DNA of 64,000 nucleotides, from contig NZ_MDCO01000009.1 in the NCBI RefSeq assembly GCF_001746205.1, positions 362,544 to 426,543 of the forward strand, in the 5' to 3' direction. This DNA comes from Brachyspira hampsonii (GTDB taxonomy: Bacteria > Spirochaetota > Brachyspiria > Brachyspirales > Brachyspiraceae). Numbering within the stretch: the stretch's first letter is position 1; each line of letters begins with the position of its first letter. This document shows positions 18,748-27,917 of the stretch, one piece after another. Under the pieces are notes generated by a model. It had not been told where the DNA came from and did not search any database. It saw only the letters and a program-made list of their open reading frames with translations. The translations under genes and the position numbers were made by a program.

Positions 18748-19248
18748 ATGAGTGAAGATGTTTCTCTATTGACTAAAGAAGATATTGCTGACGAAATAAA
18801 ATCATTAGTTGAAAAGTGGAAAAATTCTGAAGGAAATCTTATTATGATTTGTCATGGCATTCAAAAGCATTATGGTTATGTTCCTAGAAATGTTGCAAAA
18901 TATGTATCAGAAGAAGTAAATATACCGCTTGCCAGAATTTATGAAATTCTCACATTTTATAACTATTTCTCACTAGAACCGCCTGCTGAAAATAGTATAT
19001 CAGTATGTATGGGTACAGCATGTTATTTAAAGGGAGGAGGTCAGCTAGTAGAAGAAATAAAGAAAAAATTGAATCTCAAAGGGGATCAAAAATACTCTGC
19101 CGATAGAAAATACAAACTTGAAGAAGTTAGATGTATAGGCTGCTGCGGTTTAGCACCTGTAATAACATTCAATGAAGAGGTTTCAGGAAGAGTTGTAGTA
19201 GAAGATATAGCCAAATTCATTAAAAATGATGAAGCTAAAAAAGAGTAA
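18748..19248 (+). CDS. hydC: Electron-bifurcating [FeFe] hydrogenase, HydC (NuoE-like) subunit
   Basis: 166 residues with a thioredoxin-like [2Fe-2S] domain. The four cluster ligands are visible in CMGTACYLKG and VRCIGCCGLAPV. It transfers electrons within the soluble HydABC complex. The helical N-terminus matches NuoE/HndA. I chose the ATG at 18748 because CGGAGG lies 6 nt upstream; a TTG at 18727 in frame lacks a ribosome site. First gene of hydCBA, 14 nt before hydB. Confidence 0.92.
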   Translation: MSEDVSLLTKEDIADEIKSLVEKWKNSEGNLIMICHGIQKHYGYVPRNVAKYVSEEVNIPLARIYEILTFYNYFSLEPPAENSISVCMGTACYLKGGGQLVEEIKKKLNLKGDQKYSADRKYKLEEVRCIGCCGLAPVITFNEEVSGRVVVEDIAKFIKNDEAKKE

Positions 19249-19262
19249 AATGGAGTATAAAA

Positions 19263-20951
19263 ATGGCAGAAAAATTAGATAGAAAAAAATTAGAAGAATA
19301 TAGAATTAATAAAGCTAAAGAAATAGAATTGAGAAAAGGTACAGAATCATCTGAACCTAATAAATATCATATACTTGTATGCGGAGGTACTGCATGCGAA
19401 TCAAATAAAAGTGATGAAATAGTAAAATTATTAAAAGAGTATGCAGAAAAAAATGGTATAGGAGATCAAGTATTAGTTGTAAAAACAGGCTGCTTTGGTT
19501 TTTGCAGTCAGGGACCTGTTGTAAAAATTATGCCAGGCCGAGTTTTTTATACCCATGTAGGACCTGAACATGCTCAGGATATTATAGAAAAACATATAAT
19601 GAAAGGTGAATTATTATTAAGAATACTATATAAAGAACAAAGAGAGCATAGAGATTTTTCAAAAGAGATTAACTTCTATCAGAAACAAAGAAGAATAGTA
19701 TTAAAAAACTGCGGTATAATAGATCCGGAAAATATAGATGAATATATAGGAAATGACGGTTATAAAGCCTTATCTAAAGTATTATTTGAAATGACTCCTG
19801 ATGATGTAATACATGAAATGCAGATTTCAGGACTTAGGGGACGAGGCGGAGCAGGATTTCCTACTTGGAAAAAATGGAGCTTTACAAAAGAAGTTGAATC
19901 AGATCAAAAATATATAGTATGCAATGCTGATGAAGGAGATCCCGGTGCTTATATGGATAGAAGTATACTTGAAGGGGACCCTCATTCTGTAATAGAAGCC
20001 ATGACTATAGCAGCCTATACTATAGGAGCGAATAAAGGCTACTTATATATAAGAGCTGAATACGGTCTTGCTGTTGATAGGGTGCAAATAGCTTTAAAAC
20101 AGGCTTATGATTATGGTTTATTAGGAAAGAAAATTTTAGGAAGTGATTTCTCATTTGATTTGGACATAAGACTCGGAGCTGGTGCTTTTGTATGCGGTGA
20201 AGAAACTGCTCTTATAGCTTCTATAGAAGGAAATAGAGGAACACCAAGACCAAGACCTCCTTTTCCTGCTATAAAAGGACTTTTTGAAAAACCTACAGTT
20301 ATTAACAATGTTGAAACTTTTGCAAATGTTACTGCCATTATTAATCATGGCGGTAATTGGTTCTCTTCTATTGGTACAGAAAATTCAAAAGGAACTAAAG
20401 TATTCGCTTTAACAGGCAATGTTAATGTATCTGGACTTGTAGAAGTGCCTATGGGAACGACTATAAGAGAAATAGTATTCGATATAGGAGGAGGAATACC
20501 TAATGACAAGTTTGTTAAAGGTGTTCAGACAGGAGGACCTTCAGGAGGTATAATACCAGAATCGTTATTCGGCACTCATATAGATTTTGATAATTTAGTA
20601 GCATTAGGTTCTATGATGGGATCCGGCGGTATGATAGTAATAGATGAAGATACTAGTATGGTTGATTTCTCTAAATTCTATCTTGGATTTTGTGTAGATG
20701 AAAGCTGCGGTAAATGCGTACCTTGCCGAGTAGGCGGTATGCAAATGCTTAAAATATTAGAAAAATTTACCAAAAAAAGAGCTAAAGAAGAAGATATACA
20801 AAAATTAAAAGATATAGCTCTTACTATGAGAAAAGCCTCGCTATGTGCTTTGGGTTCCACCGCCCCTAACCCTGTAATGTCAACTTTAAAGCATTTTGAA
20901 GAAGAATATAAAGCAGGTATATTCACTCCGCCTGTACCTAAGAAAAATTAA
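19263..20951 (+). CDS. hydB: Electron-bifurcating [FeFe] hydrogenase, HydB (NuoF-like) flavoprotein subunit
   Basis: 562 residues. An N-terminal [2Fe-2S] thioredoxin-like domain (VCGGTAC, VKTGCFGFCSQGPV) is followed by the NuoF core: GRGGAGFPTWKKW for NAD(H) and NADEGDPGAYMDRS for FMN. A [4Fe-4S] site is in ESCGKCVPCRVG plus a downstream SLC. It exchanges electrons with NAD(H). The protein ends soon after that site (FTPPVPKKN) and lacks the C-terminal double-cluster ferredoxin of Thermotoga-type HydB. Second gene of the operon. Confidence 0.93.
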   Translation: MAEKLDRKKLEEYRINKAKEIELRKGTESSEPNKYHILVCGGTACESNKSDEIVKLLKEYAEKNGIGDQVLVVKTGCFGFCSQGPVVKIMPGRVFYTHVGPEHAQDIIEKHIMKGELLLRILYKEQREHRDFSKEINFYQKQRRIVLKNCGIIDPENIDEYIGNDGYKALSKVLFEMTPDDVIHEMQISGLRGRGGAGFPTWKKWSFTKEVESDQKYIVCNADEGDPGAYMDRSILEGDPHSVIEAMTIAAYTIGANKGYLYIRAEYGLAVDRVQIALKQAYDYGLLGKKILGSDFSFDLDIRLGAGAFVCGEETALIASIEGNRGTPRPRPPFPAIKGLFEKPTVINNVETFANVTAIINHGGNWFSSIGTENSKGTKVFALTGNVNVSGLVEVPMGTTIREIVFDIGGGIPNDKFVKGVQTGGPSGGIIPESLFGTHIDFDNLVALGSMMGSGGMIVIDEDTSMVDFSKFYLGFCVDESCGKCVPCRVGGMQMLKILEKFTKKRAKEEDIQKLKDIALTMRKASLCALGSTAPNPVMSTLKHFEEEYKAGIFTPPVPKKN

Positions 20952-20973
20952 ATTAAATAAGGAGCGTAAAATT

Positions 20974-22722
20974 ATGGTTAAAATAAAAATAAATGGAAAA
21001 CAAATAGAAGTTGAAGAAGGTCTTACTATATTAAAAGCTGCCAAAAAATTAGGAATAAAAATACCTTCATTATGTTATCACCCAGATATACCGCCTACAT
21101 CAGCCTGCGGTATATGCGTTGTAAAATTAGCTAATCAAGGAAATAAATATACTAGAGCATGCTCTACTATAGTAGAAAATGGTATGGATATAATTACTCA
21201 TGATGCAGAAATTAATACAGTTAGAAAAGGAGTATTGGAATTAGTATTATCAGCTCACCCTAATGATTGTTTAAACTGCATAAGAAATGGAGAATGCGAA
21301 CTTCAAACTGCTGCTGCTGACTTTGGGGTTAGAAATTCTAAATATGATAATATTAAACAAAATCACCCTAGAGATGAATCTGCAGGAAGTATAGTTCTTA
21401 ATCCGGAAAAATGTATTAAATGCGGAAGATGTGTTGTTGTTTGTCAGGAAATGCAGAAAGTTCATGCTTTGGGTTTTGTTAATAGAGGTTTTGACACTTA
21501 TTTTGCTCCGGGTGCAGTTTCATTAAAAGATTCGCCTTGTGTAGACTGCGGACAATGTGCTTCTCACTGCCCTGTAGCTGCTATTTATGAAACAGATCAA
21601 ACTCATGAAGTTCAGGCTGCTATTGATGATCCTAATACTTATGTTACAGTTCAAATGGCTCCTTCTGTAAGGGTTGCTTTGGGAGAATATTTCGGACTTA
21701 AACCGGGAGATAATATCACGGGAAAAATATATGCTGCTTTGCGTTTAATGGGATTCGATGCTATATTTGATACTAATTTCGGAGCTGATATGACTATAAT
21801 GGAAGAAGCTCATGAATTTGTTAAAAGATTTACAGAAAGCAATGGTACAGCTGCTATGACCACTTCCTGCTGTCCTGCTTGGGTTAAGTATGCAGAAGAA
21901 TATTACCCAGACTTGCTCGATAATGTTTCAAGTGCAAAATCACCTCATATGATGCTTGCCCCTATGACAAAAACTTATTACTCAGAAAAAGCAAATGTAG
22001 ATCCTTTTACTATTTTCAATGTATCTATTATGCCTTGTACTGCTAAGAAAAATGAAATAAGAAAAAATGAAACTATGTATTCAAGCGGATACAAAGATGT
22101 TGATGTGGTAATAACAACAAGAGAATTTGCAAGAATGATTAAACATTATGGTATAGATGTTGCAGGAATTGAGCCTGAAGAAGCTGACAGCATATTAGGT
22201 GAATATTCCGGAGCTGGTACTATATTCGGTGCTACAGGCGGTGTTATGGAGGCAGCTTTGAGAACTGCTTATAATATAATAGCTGGAAGTAATCTCAACA
22301 ATGTTGATTTTGAAGATGTGAGAGGACTTGAAGGTGTAAAAAGAGCAACTATTAAAGTTATGGATAAAGATGTTAAACTTGCAGTTGTTAATGGACTTCA
22401 TAATGTTGATCCTGTAATGCAGGAAATGAGAGAAGCTAAAGAAAAAGGTGAAAATCCTCCTTACAACTTTATAGAAGTTATGGCTTGTCAGGGAGGATGT
22501 GTAGGCGGAGGCGGTCAGCCTTATGGAACTACAAATGAAACTAGAACCGACAGGGCTAAAGGTTTATATGATGAAGATAAAAAGGTTGTTAAACATAGAT
22601 GTTCTCATGAAAATGAAAATCTTAAAAAACTTTATGATGACTTCCTTGGAAAACCGCTTGAAGAAAGAGCCCATCACTTCCTACACACAGAATATAAAGT
22701 TGAGGAAAAATATACAAAATAG
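20974..22722 (+). CDS. hydA: [FeFe] hydrogenase catalytic subunit HydA
   Basis: 582 residues from the ATG at 20974 (GGAGCG upstream; an earlier in-frame start inside hydB is unlikely). Domains in order are a plant-type [2Fe-2S] (SACGICVVKL), a His-Cys [4Fe-4S] (HPNDCLNCIRNGEC), a two-cluster ferredoxin (CIKCGRCVVVC, CVDCGQCASHC) and the H-cluster domain. All three H-cluster signatures are present: TSCCPAW (297-303), MPCTAKKNE (353-361) and MACQGGC (503-509). The C-terminal small-subunit-like tail is present. It makes or consumes H2 with NADH and ferredoxin through HydBC. Maturation genes are not in the window. Confidence 0.95.
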   Translation: MVKIKINGKQIEVEEGLTILKAAKKLGIKIPSLCYHPDIPPTSACGICVVKLANQGNKYTRACSTIVENGMDIITHDAEINTVRKGVLELVLSAHPNDCLNCIRNGECELQTAAADFGVRNSKYDNIKQNHPRDESAGSIVLNPEKCIKCGRCVVVCQEMQKVHALGFVNRGFDTYFAPGAVSLKDSPCVDCGQCASHCPVAAIYETDQTHEVQAAIDDPNTYVTVQMAPSVRVALGEYFGLKPGDNITGKIYAALRLMGFDAIFDTNFGADMTIMEEAHEFVKRFTESNGTAAMTTSCCPAWVKYAEEYYPDLLDNVSSAKSPHMMLAPMTKTYYSEKANVDPFTIFNVSIMPCTAKKNEIRKNETMYSSGYKDVDVVITTREFARMIKHYGIDVAGIEPEEADSILGEYSGAGTIFGATGGVMEAALRTAYNIIAGSNLNNVDFEDVRGLEGVKRATIKVMDKDVKLAVVNGLHNVDPVMQEMREAKEKGENPPYNFIEVMACQGGCVGGGGQPYGTTNETRTDRAKGLYDEDKKVVKHRCSHENENLKKLYDDFLGKPLEERAHHFLHTEYKVEEKYTK

Positions 22723-22744
22723 TATCTAAAATTTATAACTAAAA

Positions 22745-22788
22745 AGCACTATGATAAATAAGTAAATATTATCATAGTGCTGTTTTTA
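22745..22788 (+). terminator. Bidirectional terminator between hydA and the flavoprotein gene
   Basis: Perfect 13-bp stem AGCACTATGATAA (22745-22757) / TTATCATAGTGCT (22769-22781), with a T run on the right and an A run on the left. Confidence 0.9.
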
Positions 22789-22814
22789 TATTATTGAAAA
22801 AGTTTTATTAACGG

Positions 22815-23765
22815 CTATTTTATAGTTTCAAATTTCATTTCTCTAAATCTTTTATATTCTTCTTCTATTTCGCTCTTTTTGGACATAAAATTATTCCTTG
22901 TTTCCATTATTTCCTGTAAATGTACAGCTCTTGCTTCATTAATATTTCTATCTCTTATAAGCCCATTTTCTGCAATTACAAATTTATATTCTCCATTATC
23001 ATTCTTTACCAAATCTCCGCCTGCACCGCAAACAGCACATTCAAAATTAAATTTTACTCCGTCCCAATGTTCTTCTCCCGGATATACTAAAGATGAATGA
23101 CATCTAGGACATAATCCTAAATTTGGATCCCCTAGCCATTTTCTTTCATTAAGAGGTGTATTTATTGCCTGAGATACATTTTTACCCATCTGATATGCCC
23201 TATCCAAATAATCTTTATGTATAAGAACATTTCCCGGTCTTCCAACACTCTCAGCTAAATACATATCCACTACAGTAATAGACTGAGTAAACATTGTAGC
23301 AGCAAGTCCCTCCAAACTCATAGTCTGCCAATCATGTTTAGAGCCTCCCACTCCTATAAGTCCAGCCACTGTATGAGGATCTTCTTTTACCTGCCCTATT
23401 TTTATCCTAAACGATAATTCATAAGCCAAAAATCTTTGAGCAAATGATAAATATAAAGAAGAAGGAAGCAAATCATAAGTAGGACATCCTACTATTATTC
23501 CCTGACATTGATTCATAACTTCCACTATCTTGTCCATATCATCTTTTTCTTTATAGATGCATCCTTTATATTCTTTTCCTTCTTTGAATGACTTTTCAAT
23601 ACCTATTGTACAAGATTCGCATCCTGAACAAGGCTTTATATTATAATCAAATAAATTAATAAGTACAGCCTCTCCGCCTGCATCTTTTACTGCTGTTAAA
23701 GCTTGTTTAACTAAAATTTCACTGTTTCCGTTATGTCTTCCTGCAACTATTCCCATAACTTTCAT
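22815..23765 (-). CDS. NADPH-dependent FMN reductase / iron-sulfur flavoprotein-like, with zinc ribbon
   Basis: 316 residues. The flavodoxin-like fold begins MKVMGIVAGRHNGNSEILV with the FMN phosphate loop. CSGCESC (about 47-53) resembles the compact cysteine motif of iron-sulfur flavoproteins. GCPTYDLLPSSLYLSFAQRF is the flavin-contact segment. A C-terminal two-CxxC ribbon (CPRC at about 220, CAVC at about 242) follows, then a helical tail. It is probably a redox enzyme using FMN. Substrate unknown. Confidence 0.82.
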   Translation of the reverse strand: MKVMGIVAGRHNGNSEILVKQALTAVKDAGGEAVLINLFDYNIKPCSGCESCTIGIEKSFKEGKEYKGCIYKEKDDMDKIVEVMNQCQGIIVGCPTYDLLPSSLYLSFAQRFLAYELSFRIKIGQVKEDPHTVAGLIGVGGSKHDWQTMSLEGLAATMFTQSITVVDMYLAESVGRPGNVLIHKDYLDRAYQMGKNVSQAINTPLNERKWLGDPNLGLCPRCHSSLVYPGEEHWDGVKFNFECAVCGAGGDLVKNDNGEYKFVIAENGLIRDRNINEARAVHLQEIMETRNNFMSKKSEIEEEYKRFREMKFETIK

Positions 23766-23960
23766 AGAATATAATTCTCCTTTTTTATTGAAATTATAAT
23801 TACTAGACAGGCAGCTAGTCTTCGTTTTTGAATATAAAAAGAGTAAATTATCGAAGTTTATCGGAAATCTTATATCTTAGAAAGAAGTATAAGCCCTACC
23901 TTATGATATATAGCATACAATATATTTTCAGTATTGTCAATAGCTAATTATGATACAAAG

Positions 23961-23991
23961 AAGACTGATACTAAAAATAAGCATCAGTCTT
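23961..23991 (-). terminator. Terminator after the YhcH-family gene
   Basis: AAGACTGAT (23961-23969) pairs with ATCAGTCTT (23983-23991). The leftward tail is TCTTTG rather than a pure T run. Confidence 0.6.
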
Positions 23992-24010
23992 TAATATTTT
24001 TTATTATTGA

Positions 24011-24475
24011 TTAACCTTTATAAGGTACTTTAACTATAGCTTTTTTAACATGATTTTTTCCTGATTTTGGAGGAAGTCCTACTCTATGAGCATCATAAGG
24101 AAGAAGTATAAGCATATCTCCCTGAGATAAAGTTAAACGAACAGTTCCCTCTCCTTCCCAATCATGATAATCGCTTGCTTCATCATAAGTTTTAGGTTTT
24201 AATGAAGAAGTATTTGCTATTATAAAATCTTCAGAGCCTTCAAATATTATCTGAACATCAACATATTTTAAATGTGATTCCCAAGGCGGATTATCTTTAT
24301 TATCATACTCTGTAACATTGATAAAAGCACCTTCGCAAATTTCTTTGTCTAGCAAATGCTTACCGTTAGGAAGTTTTTTTAATTCATCATAATGATCCCT
24401 TATATAATTTTTTGCCTTCCAAATAGAATTATGAAAATCCTGATTGAACTCACTTTTTATTGGTTTTAATATCAT
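24011..24475 (-). CDS. YhcH/YjgK/YiaL family protein
   Basis: 154 residues, the family's normal size. The motifs WESHLKYVDVQIIFEGSE, GDMLILLPYDAHRVGLPP and VKKAIVKVPY fit the cupin-like YhcH/YiaL family, whose members are often in sialic acid or sugar-acid operons and bind metal through His/Glu. A sialic-acid-type operon exists at 50.5-53.2 kb, but this gene stands alone. A GGAGGAAT ribosome site precedes the start. Confidence 0.85.
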   Translation of the reverse strand: MILKPIKSEFNQDFHNSIWKAKNYIRDHYDELKKLPNGKHLLDKEICEGAFINVTEYDNKDNPPWESHLKYVDVQIIFEGSEDFIIANTSSLKPKTYDEASDYHDWEGEGTVRLTLSQGDMLILLPYDAHRVGLPPKSGKNHVKKAIVKVPYKG

Positions 24476-24642
24476 AACAATTCCTCCGTTTTTTAATATA
24501 TAATCAAATGCTGTTATGCACTCGAGAACAAAGATAAAAATAAAATAATTAAAAATCCTTTTAAAAATTACTAATATATTTATATTCTATAAAGTATGTA
24601 TAATTTTTGCAATATCTATAATTATTATTTTATAAAAAATAT

Positions 24643-24670
24643 TTGCAAACTACAATCTTTTTGATATAAT
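24643..24670 (+). promoter_or_regulatory. Promoter of the PP2C phosphatase gene
   Basis: TTGCAA (24643-24648), 16 nt spacer, perfect TATAAT (24665-24670), 36 nt before the ATG. Confidence 0.6.
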
Positions 24671-24705
24671 CTATAACATAATTTTTAATCCTAAGCAAAA
24701 TTAAC

Positions 24706-25797
24706 ATGAAAAATGAACGAATTTTAATATTTTTTAAATTTATTTCTATGGTATTTCTTATACTATTTTTACTTTTGAATATAGCATGCATTTCATATTA
24801 TGAAAATAAATTTATTTTTATACTTTTATTAATATTATTTCTTTCATTTTTTATTCCCGGTATCATTTTATATAAAAACATTATAAATTTATACCTAATT
24901 CAAGATTATAAACAAGTAGAAGAAAAATCATCAGATGGAAAAATATACAGATTTTCAAAAATAAACAGCACAATAATAAATGATTATCAAACAGCAATAA
25001 AAGATTTGAAAGAAAAAAACAGTTATATATTAGGCAGATATGATGTTTTAGAAGATATAAAAAAACAATATAAAAAAGATATGAAAAAGGCAAGAAAGCT
25101 TCAGGAAAATATGATGCCAAAAAAAATGCCTAACAATAATAAGATAAACTCTGCTTCATTGTATAAACCTTTTGAAACTATAGGAGGAGATTTTTTTGAT
25201 TATATATATCTAGATGAAGACAGAATACTTTTTATCATTTCGGATATCAGCGGACATGGTGTTGAGGCAGCAATAATAACTGCTATGTTCAAAACTGTTT
25301 TTAGAAATTTTGCTCAGTCATTCAAATCACCTTCTTCTTTTTTATATGATATTAATAATTATATAATTAAAATTCTGCCTATCAATTACTATCTTACAAT
25401 GATAGCAGCAGAAATAGATTTAAAAAACAAAACTGTAAAATACTCCAATGCCTCTCATACCCCCATTCTTATATTACAAAACTCTGAAATAAAAGAATAT
25501 AATAAAGGAGGAACTATAATAGGACTTTTCCCCCAGGCATATTATGAGGAAGAAACTGTTAATATAAAAAAAGATGATGTATTAATATTTTATACTGACG
25601 GAGTGACAGAAGCATCAAGATCTAAAAATAAATATGATTTTTATGGAATAGATAGATTTAAAAAAGTTATATTTAACAATAGAAACAATTCAACTGAAAA
25701 TATAATCATCAACATAGAAAAAGATTTTTATGATTATCTTTCATATATGTCGCCTGATGATGATTTTACCATTGCAGCATTTAAAATAAAAATTTAA
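24706..25797 (+). CDS. Membrane PP2C/SpoIIE-type serine phosphatase (RsbU-like)
   Basis: 363 residues. Two N-terminal membrane helices (about 8-28 and 33-57) and a coiled-coil stretch precede the SpoIIE-type PPM domain. Its metal-binding motifs are visible: GGDFFDYIYLDEDR, ISDISGHGVEAAIITAMFK, YTDGVTEASR and SPDDDFTIAAFKI. QENMMPKKMP is the usual lead-in motif. It probably dephosphorylates an anti-sigma antagonist in a stress or signalling pathway; no partner is next to it. Confidence 0.9.
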   Translation: MKNERILIFFKFISMVFLILFLLLNIACISYYENKFIFILLLILFLSFFIPGIILYKNIINLYLIQDYKQVEEKSSDGKIYRFSKINSTIINDYQTAIKDLKEKNSYILGRYDVLEDIKKQYKKDMKKARKLQENMMPKKMPNNNKINSASLYKPFETIGGDFFDYIYLDEDRILFIISDISGHGVEAAIITAMFKTVFRNFAQSFKSPSSFLYDINNYIIKILPINYYLTMIAAEIDLKNKTVKYSNASHTPILILQNSEIKEYNKGGTIIGLFPQAYYEEETVNIKKDDVLIFYTDGVTEASRSKNKYDFYGIDRFKKVIFNNRNNSTENIIINIEKDFYDYLSYMSPDDDFTIAAFKIKI

Positions 25798-25800
25798 ATA

Positions 25801-26697
25801 TTATTTTATTTCTTTATATAAAATAACATCTTTATCTCCTGAAGTTAATTCTCCCAATTTAGGAACTATCGCTTTGAAATGCTCTGAATTATTATGACTT
25901 TCTATGGCTTTCTCATCTTTCCATTCTTCTATGAAAGTAAGATATTTCCCATCTACACTCTCATACAAATTGTAAGAAATGCATCCTTTTTCTTTTCTGC
26001 TTTTATCAATAAGTTCTTTAGCTGCTTCTATAAATTTTGATTTATTTTCTTGGCTTATAGGATTTCTAGCTACTATTTTAATCATATTTTTATTACCTTT
26101 ATTTTTATCTGAATTTTCTTTACCTATTTTTTTATTGTATTTATTTTGAGCTATTACAGGAGATTCAAATAAAGCTATTTTTACAGCATCTATTATATCA
26201 TATGCAATTGCAGTATCCAATTCCTCTCTCTCTTTCTTACTAAAGTTTGAAAGGACATAATCATTAACTTTTTTACCAGCACTAGGTCTTCCTATACCGA
26301 TTCTTATTCTTGTAAAATCATCACTTTGTAAATGAGAAATAAGACTTTTTATTCCGTTATGCCCGCCTGAACTTCCGCCTTTTTTAATTTTAAAAGTACC
26401 AAAAGGTATATCCATGTCATCGTATATGACTATTATATCTTCTGGTTTTACATTAAAAAATTTTGATATAAAAATTGCAGATTCGCCGGAAAGATTCATG
26501 AAAGTCTGCGGTTTAAGAAGTATATATTCTATATTCTTTTCTTTGGCTCTTGCATATAATGATTTCTTTTTATTATTATCAAAATTGATATTAAAATTTT
26601 CAGCTACTTTATCTATAAGTATAAAACCTACATTATGTCTATTATTTTTATACTCATCTCCCGGATTTCCCAGCCCTATAATTAATTTAGTTATCAT
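25801..26697 (-). CDS. pth: Peptidyl-tRNA hydrolase fused to an antibiotic-biosynthesis-monooxygenase (ABM) domain
   Basis: 298 residues. Residues 1-188 are a complete Pth with GLGNPG (Asn), RHNVG (catalytic His), KPQTFMNLSG, DDMDIPFG (Asp) and GSSGGHNGIKS (Asn), so it should recycle peptidyl-tRNA. A Lys/Asn-rich linker (GKENSDKNKGNKN) joins it in frame to an ABM-type domain (205-298: MIKIVARNP, GCISYNLYES, FIEEWKDEKAIESHNNSEHF), normally a stand-alone protein. An AAAGG lies about 10 nt before Met205, so the ABM part might also be made separately. The ATG overlaps the stop of the upstream pth paralog (ATGA). Confidence 0.88.
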   Translation of the reverse strand: MITKLIIGLGNPGDEYKNNRHNVGFILIDKVAENFNINFDNNKKKSLYARAKEKNIEYILLKPQTFMNLSGESAIFISKFFNVKPEDIIVIYDDMDIPFGTFKIKKGGSSGGHNGIKSLISHLQSDDFTRIRIGIGRPSAGKKVNDYVLSNFSKKEREELDTAIAYDIIDAVKIALFESPVIAQNKYNKKIGKENSDKNKGNKNMIKIVARNPISQENKSKFIEAAKELIDKSRKEKGCISYNLYESVDGKYLTFIEEWKDEKAIESHNNSEHFKAIVPKLGELTSGDKDVILYKEIK

Positions 26698-27284
26698 GGA
26701 TATTTCTTTTTAGCAGCCTGAGGAGATTCAAATAAAGCAATACAAGCAGCATCTACAACATTATCAGATATATCTCTTATCCTTTTTCTTTCATCTTTAG
26801 TAAAAGGAGCTAAAAGAAAGTCAGCTTTTTCTTCATCTTCCGGACATGCTCCTATACCAACACCTATTTTAGTAAAATTGTAGCTTTTTAAGGAATCTCT
26901 TATGCTTTTTACACCATTATGATCTATTTCAATATCATTGACTTCGGCTTCGGAATCATCATTTTTAGAAGGTATAACCCTAAATTCACCTATAGGTATA
27001 TCCATATCATCATATATAACTATAATGTTTTCAACAGTGATTTTCATAAAACTTGCCATATAAAGAGCAGCTTCTCCAGAAAGATTCATAAAAGTCTGCG
27101 GTTTAAGGAGCAAATACTCCATCTTACCAGATTTACCCTTTCCAAAAACTGTTTTTTTCTTTTTTATGTCAAGTTCTACATTAAGTTTCTTGGCAATTCT
27201 ATCCAAAATCATGTATCCGACATTATGTCTATGATTTTTATACTGTTCTCCCGGATTGCCTAGTCCCATTACTAATTTCATCAT
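26694..27284 (-). CDS. pth: Peptidyl-tRNA hydrolase paralog
   Basis: 196 residues with the Pth catalytic set: GLGNPG, RHNVGYMILD, KPQTFMNLSG and DDMDIPIG. The loop normally reading KGGSAGGHNG is replaced by an acidic stretch (SKNDDSEAEVNDIEIDHNG). It keeps the HNG but loses the glycine-rich part and gains about seven residues. It lies in tandem with a second pth (4-nt overlap) and behind rplY, the usual pth position. It is either a second hydrolase or one with altered specificity. Confidence 0.88.
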   Translation of the reverse strand: MMKLVMGLGNPGEQYKNHRHNVGYMILDRIAKKLNVELDIKKKKTVFGKGKSGKMEYLLLKPQTFMNLSGEAALYMASFMKITVENIIVIYDDMDIPIGEFRVIPSKNDDSEAEVNDIEIDHNGVKSIRDSLKSYNFTKIGVGIGACPEDEEKADFLLAPFTKDERKRIRDISDNVVDAACIALFESPQAAKKKYP

Positions 27285-27309
27285 ATAATAGTAACCCTAG
27301 AACTATATT

Positions 27310-27900
27310 TTATGCTTCTGAGGCACCTTTGTTAGCATCTTCATCTTGAGTAGTAACAACAGTAACAATAGCTTTAGAAGCATCTCCTACAGGATCAACA
27401 CCTTCTGGGAATTTTATATCGCTAATATGCAAACTGTCTCCTACTTTTAATTCGCTAACATCAACAACCAATTCTCTAGGTATAGAACCCGGAAAAGCTT
27501 TAATATTCAAACCGTATTCAACCTGCTCTAAAGTACCTCCGCCTAAGCGAACACCTTCAGGAGTACCTTCAATATGAATAGGAACATAAGTTTTGATTTT
27601 TTTATTTCTATCTATTTCGTAAAAATCTATATGTCTGATACTTCTTTTTATACCATCTATTTGATAATCTTTAACCAATACTTCTCTTGCTTTATCATTC
27701 TGTATATCTAAAGTGATTATATCATGCTGACCTGCTAAAGAAAAAACTTTAACAAATTCTTTTAGCTCTACAGCAATAGAATATTGATTTTCTCTTCCAT
27801 AAAGAGTAGCTAAAGCATAACCTTCATTTCTTAATTTACGGCCAACACTTTTAAATTTAGTATCTCTTTGCAAAGCTTTAATAGTATAATTCTCACTCAT
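27310..27900 (-). CDS. rplY: Ribosomal protein L25 (Ctc type)
   Basis: 196 residues, the long CTC form. The N-terminal 5S rRNA-binding domain (SVGRKLRNEGYALATLYGRE, IRHIDFYEID) is followed by the C-terminal TL5-like domain (VPIHIEGTPEGVRLGGGTLEQ, PGSIPRELVVDVSELKVGDS). The gene order prs-rplY-pth is common in bacteria and supports the call. The ribosome site is AAGGAAAG. Confidence 0.94.
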   Translation of the reverse strand: MSENYTIKALQRDTKFKSVGRKLRNEGYALATLYGRENQYSIAVELKEFVKVFSLAGQHDIITLDIQNDKAREVLVKDYQIDGIKRSIRHIDFYEIDRNKKIKTYVPIHIEGTPEGVRLGGGTLEQVEYGLNIKAFPGSIPRELVVDVSELKVGDSLHISDIKFPEGVDPVGDASKAIVTVVTTQDEDANKGASEA

Positions 27901-27917
27901 TTTTCTTTCCTTTAATT

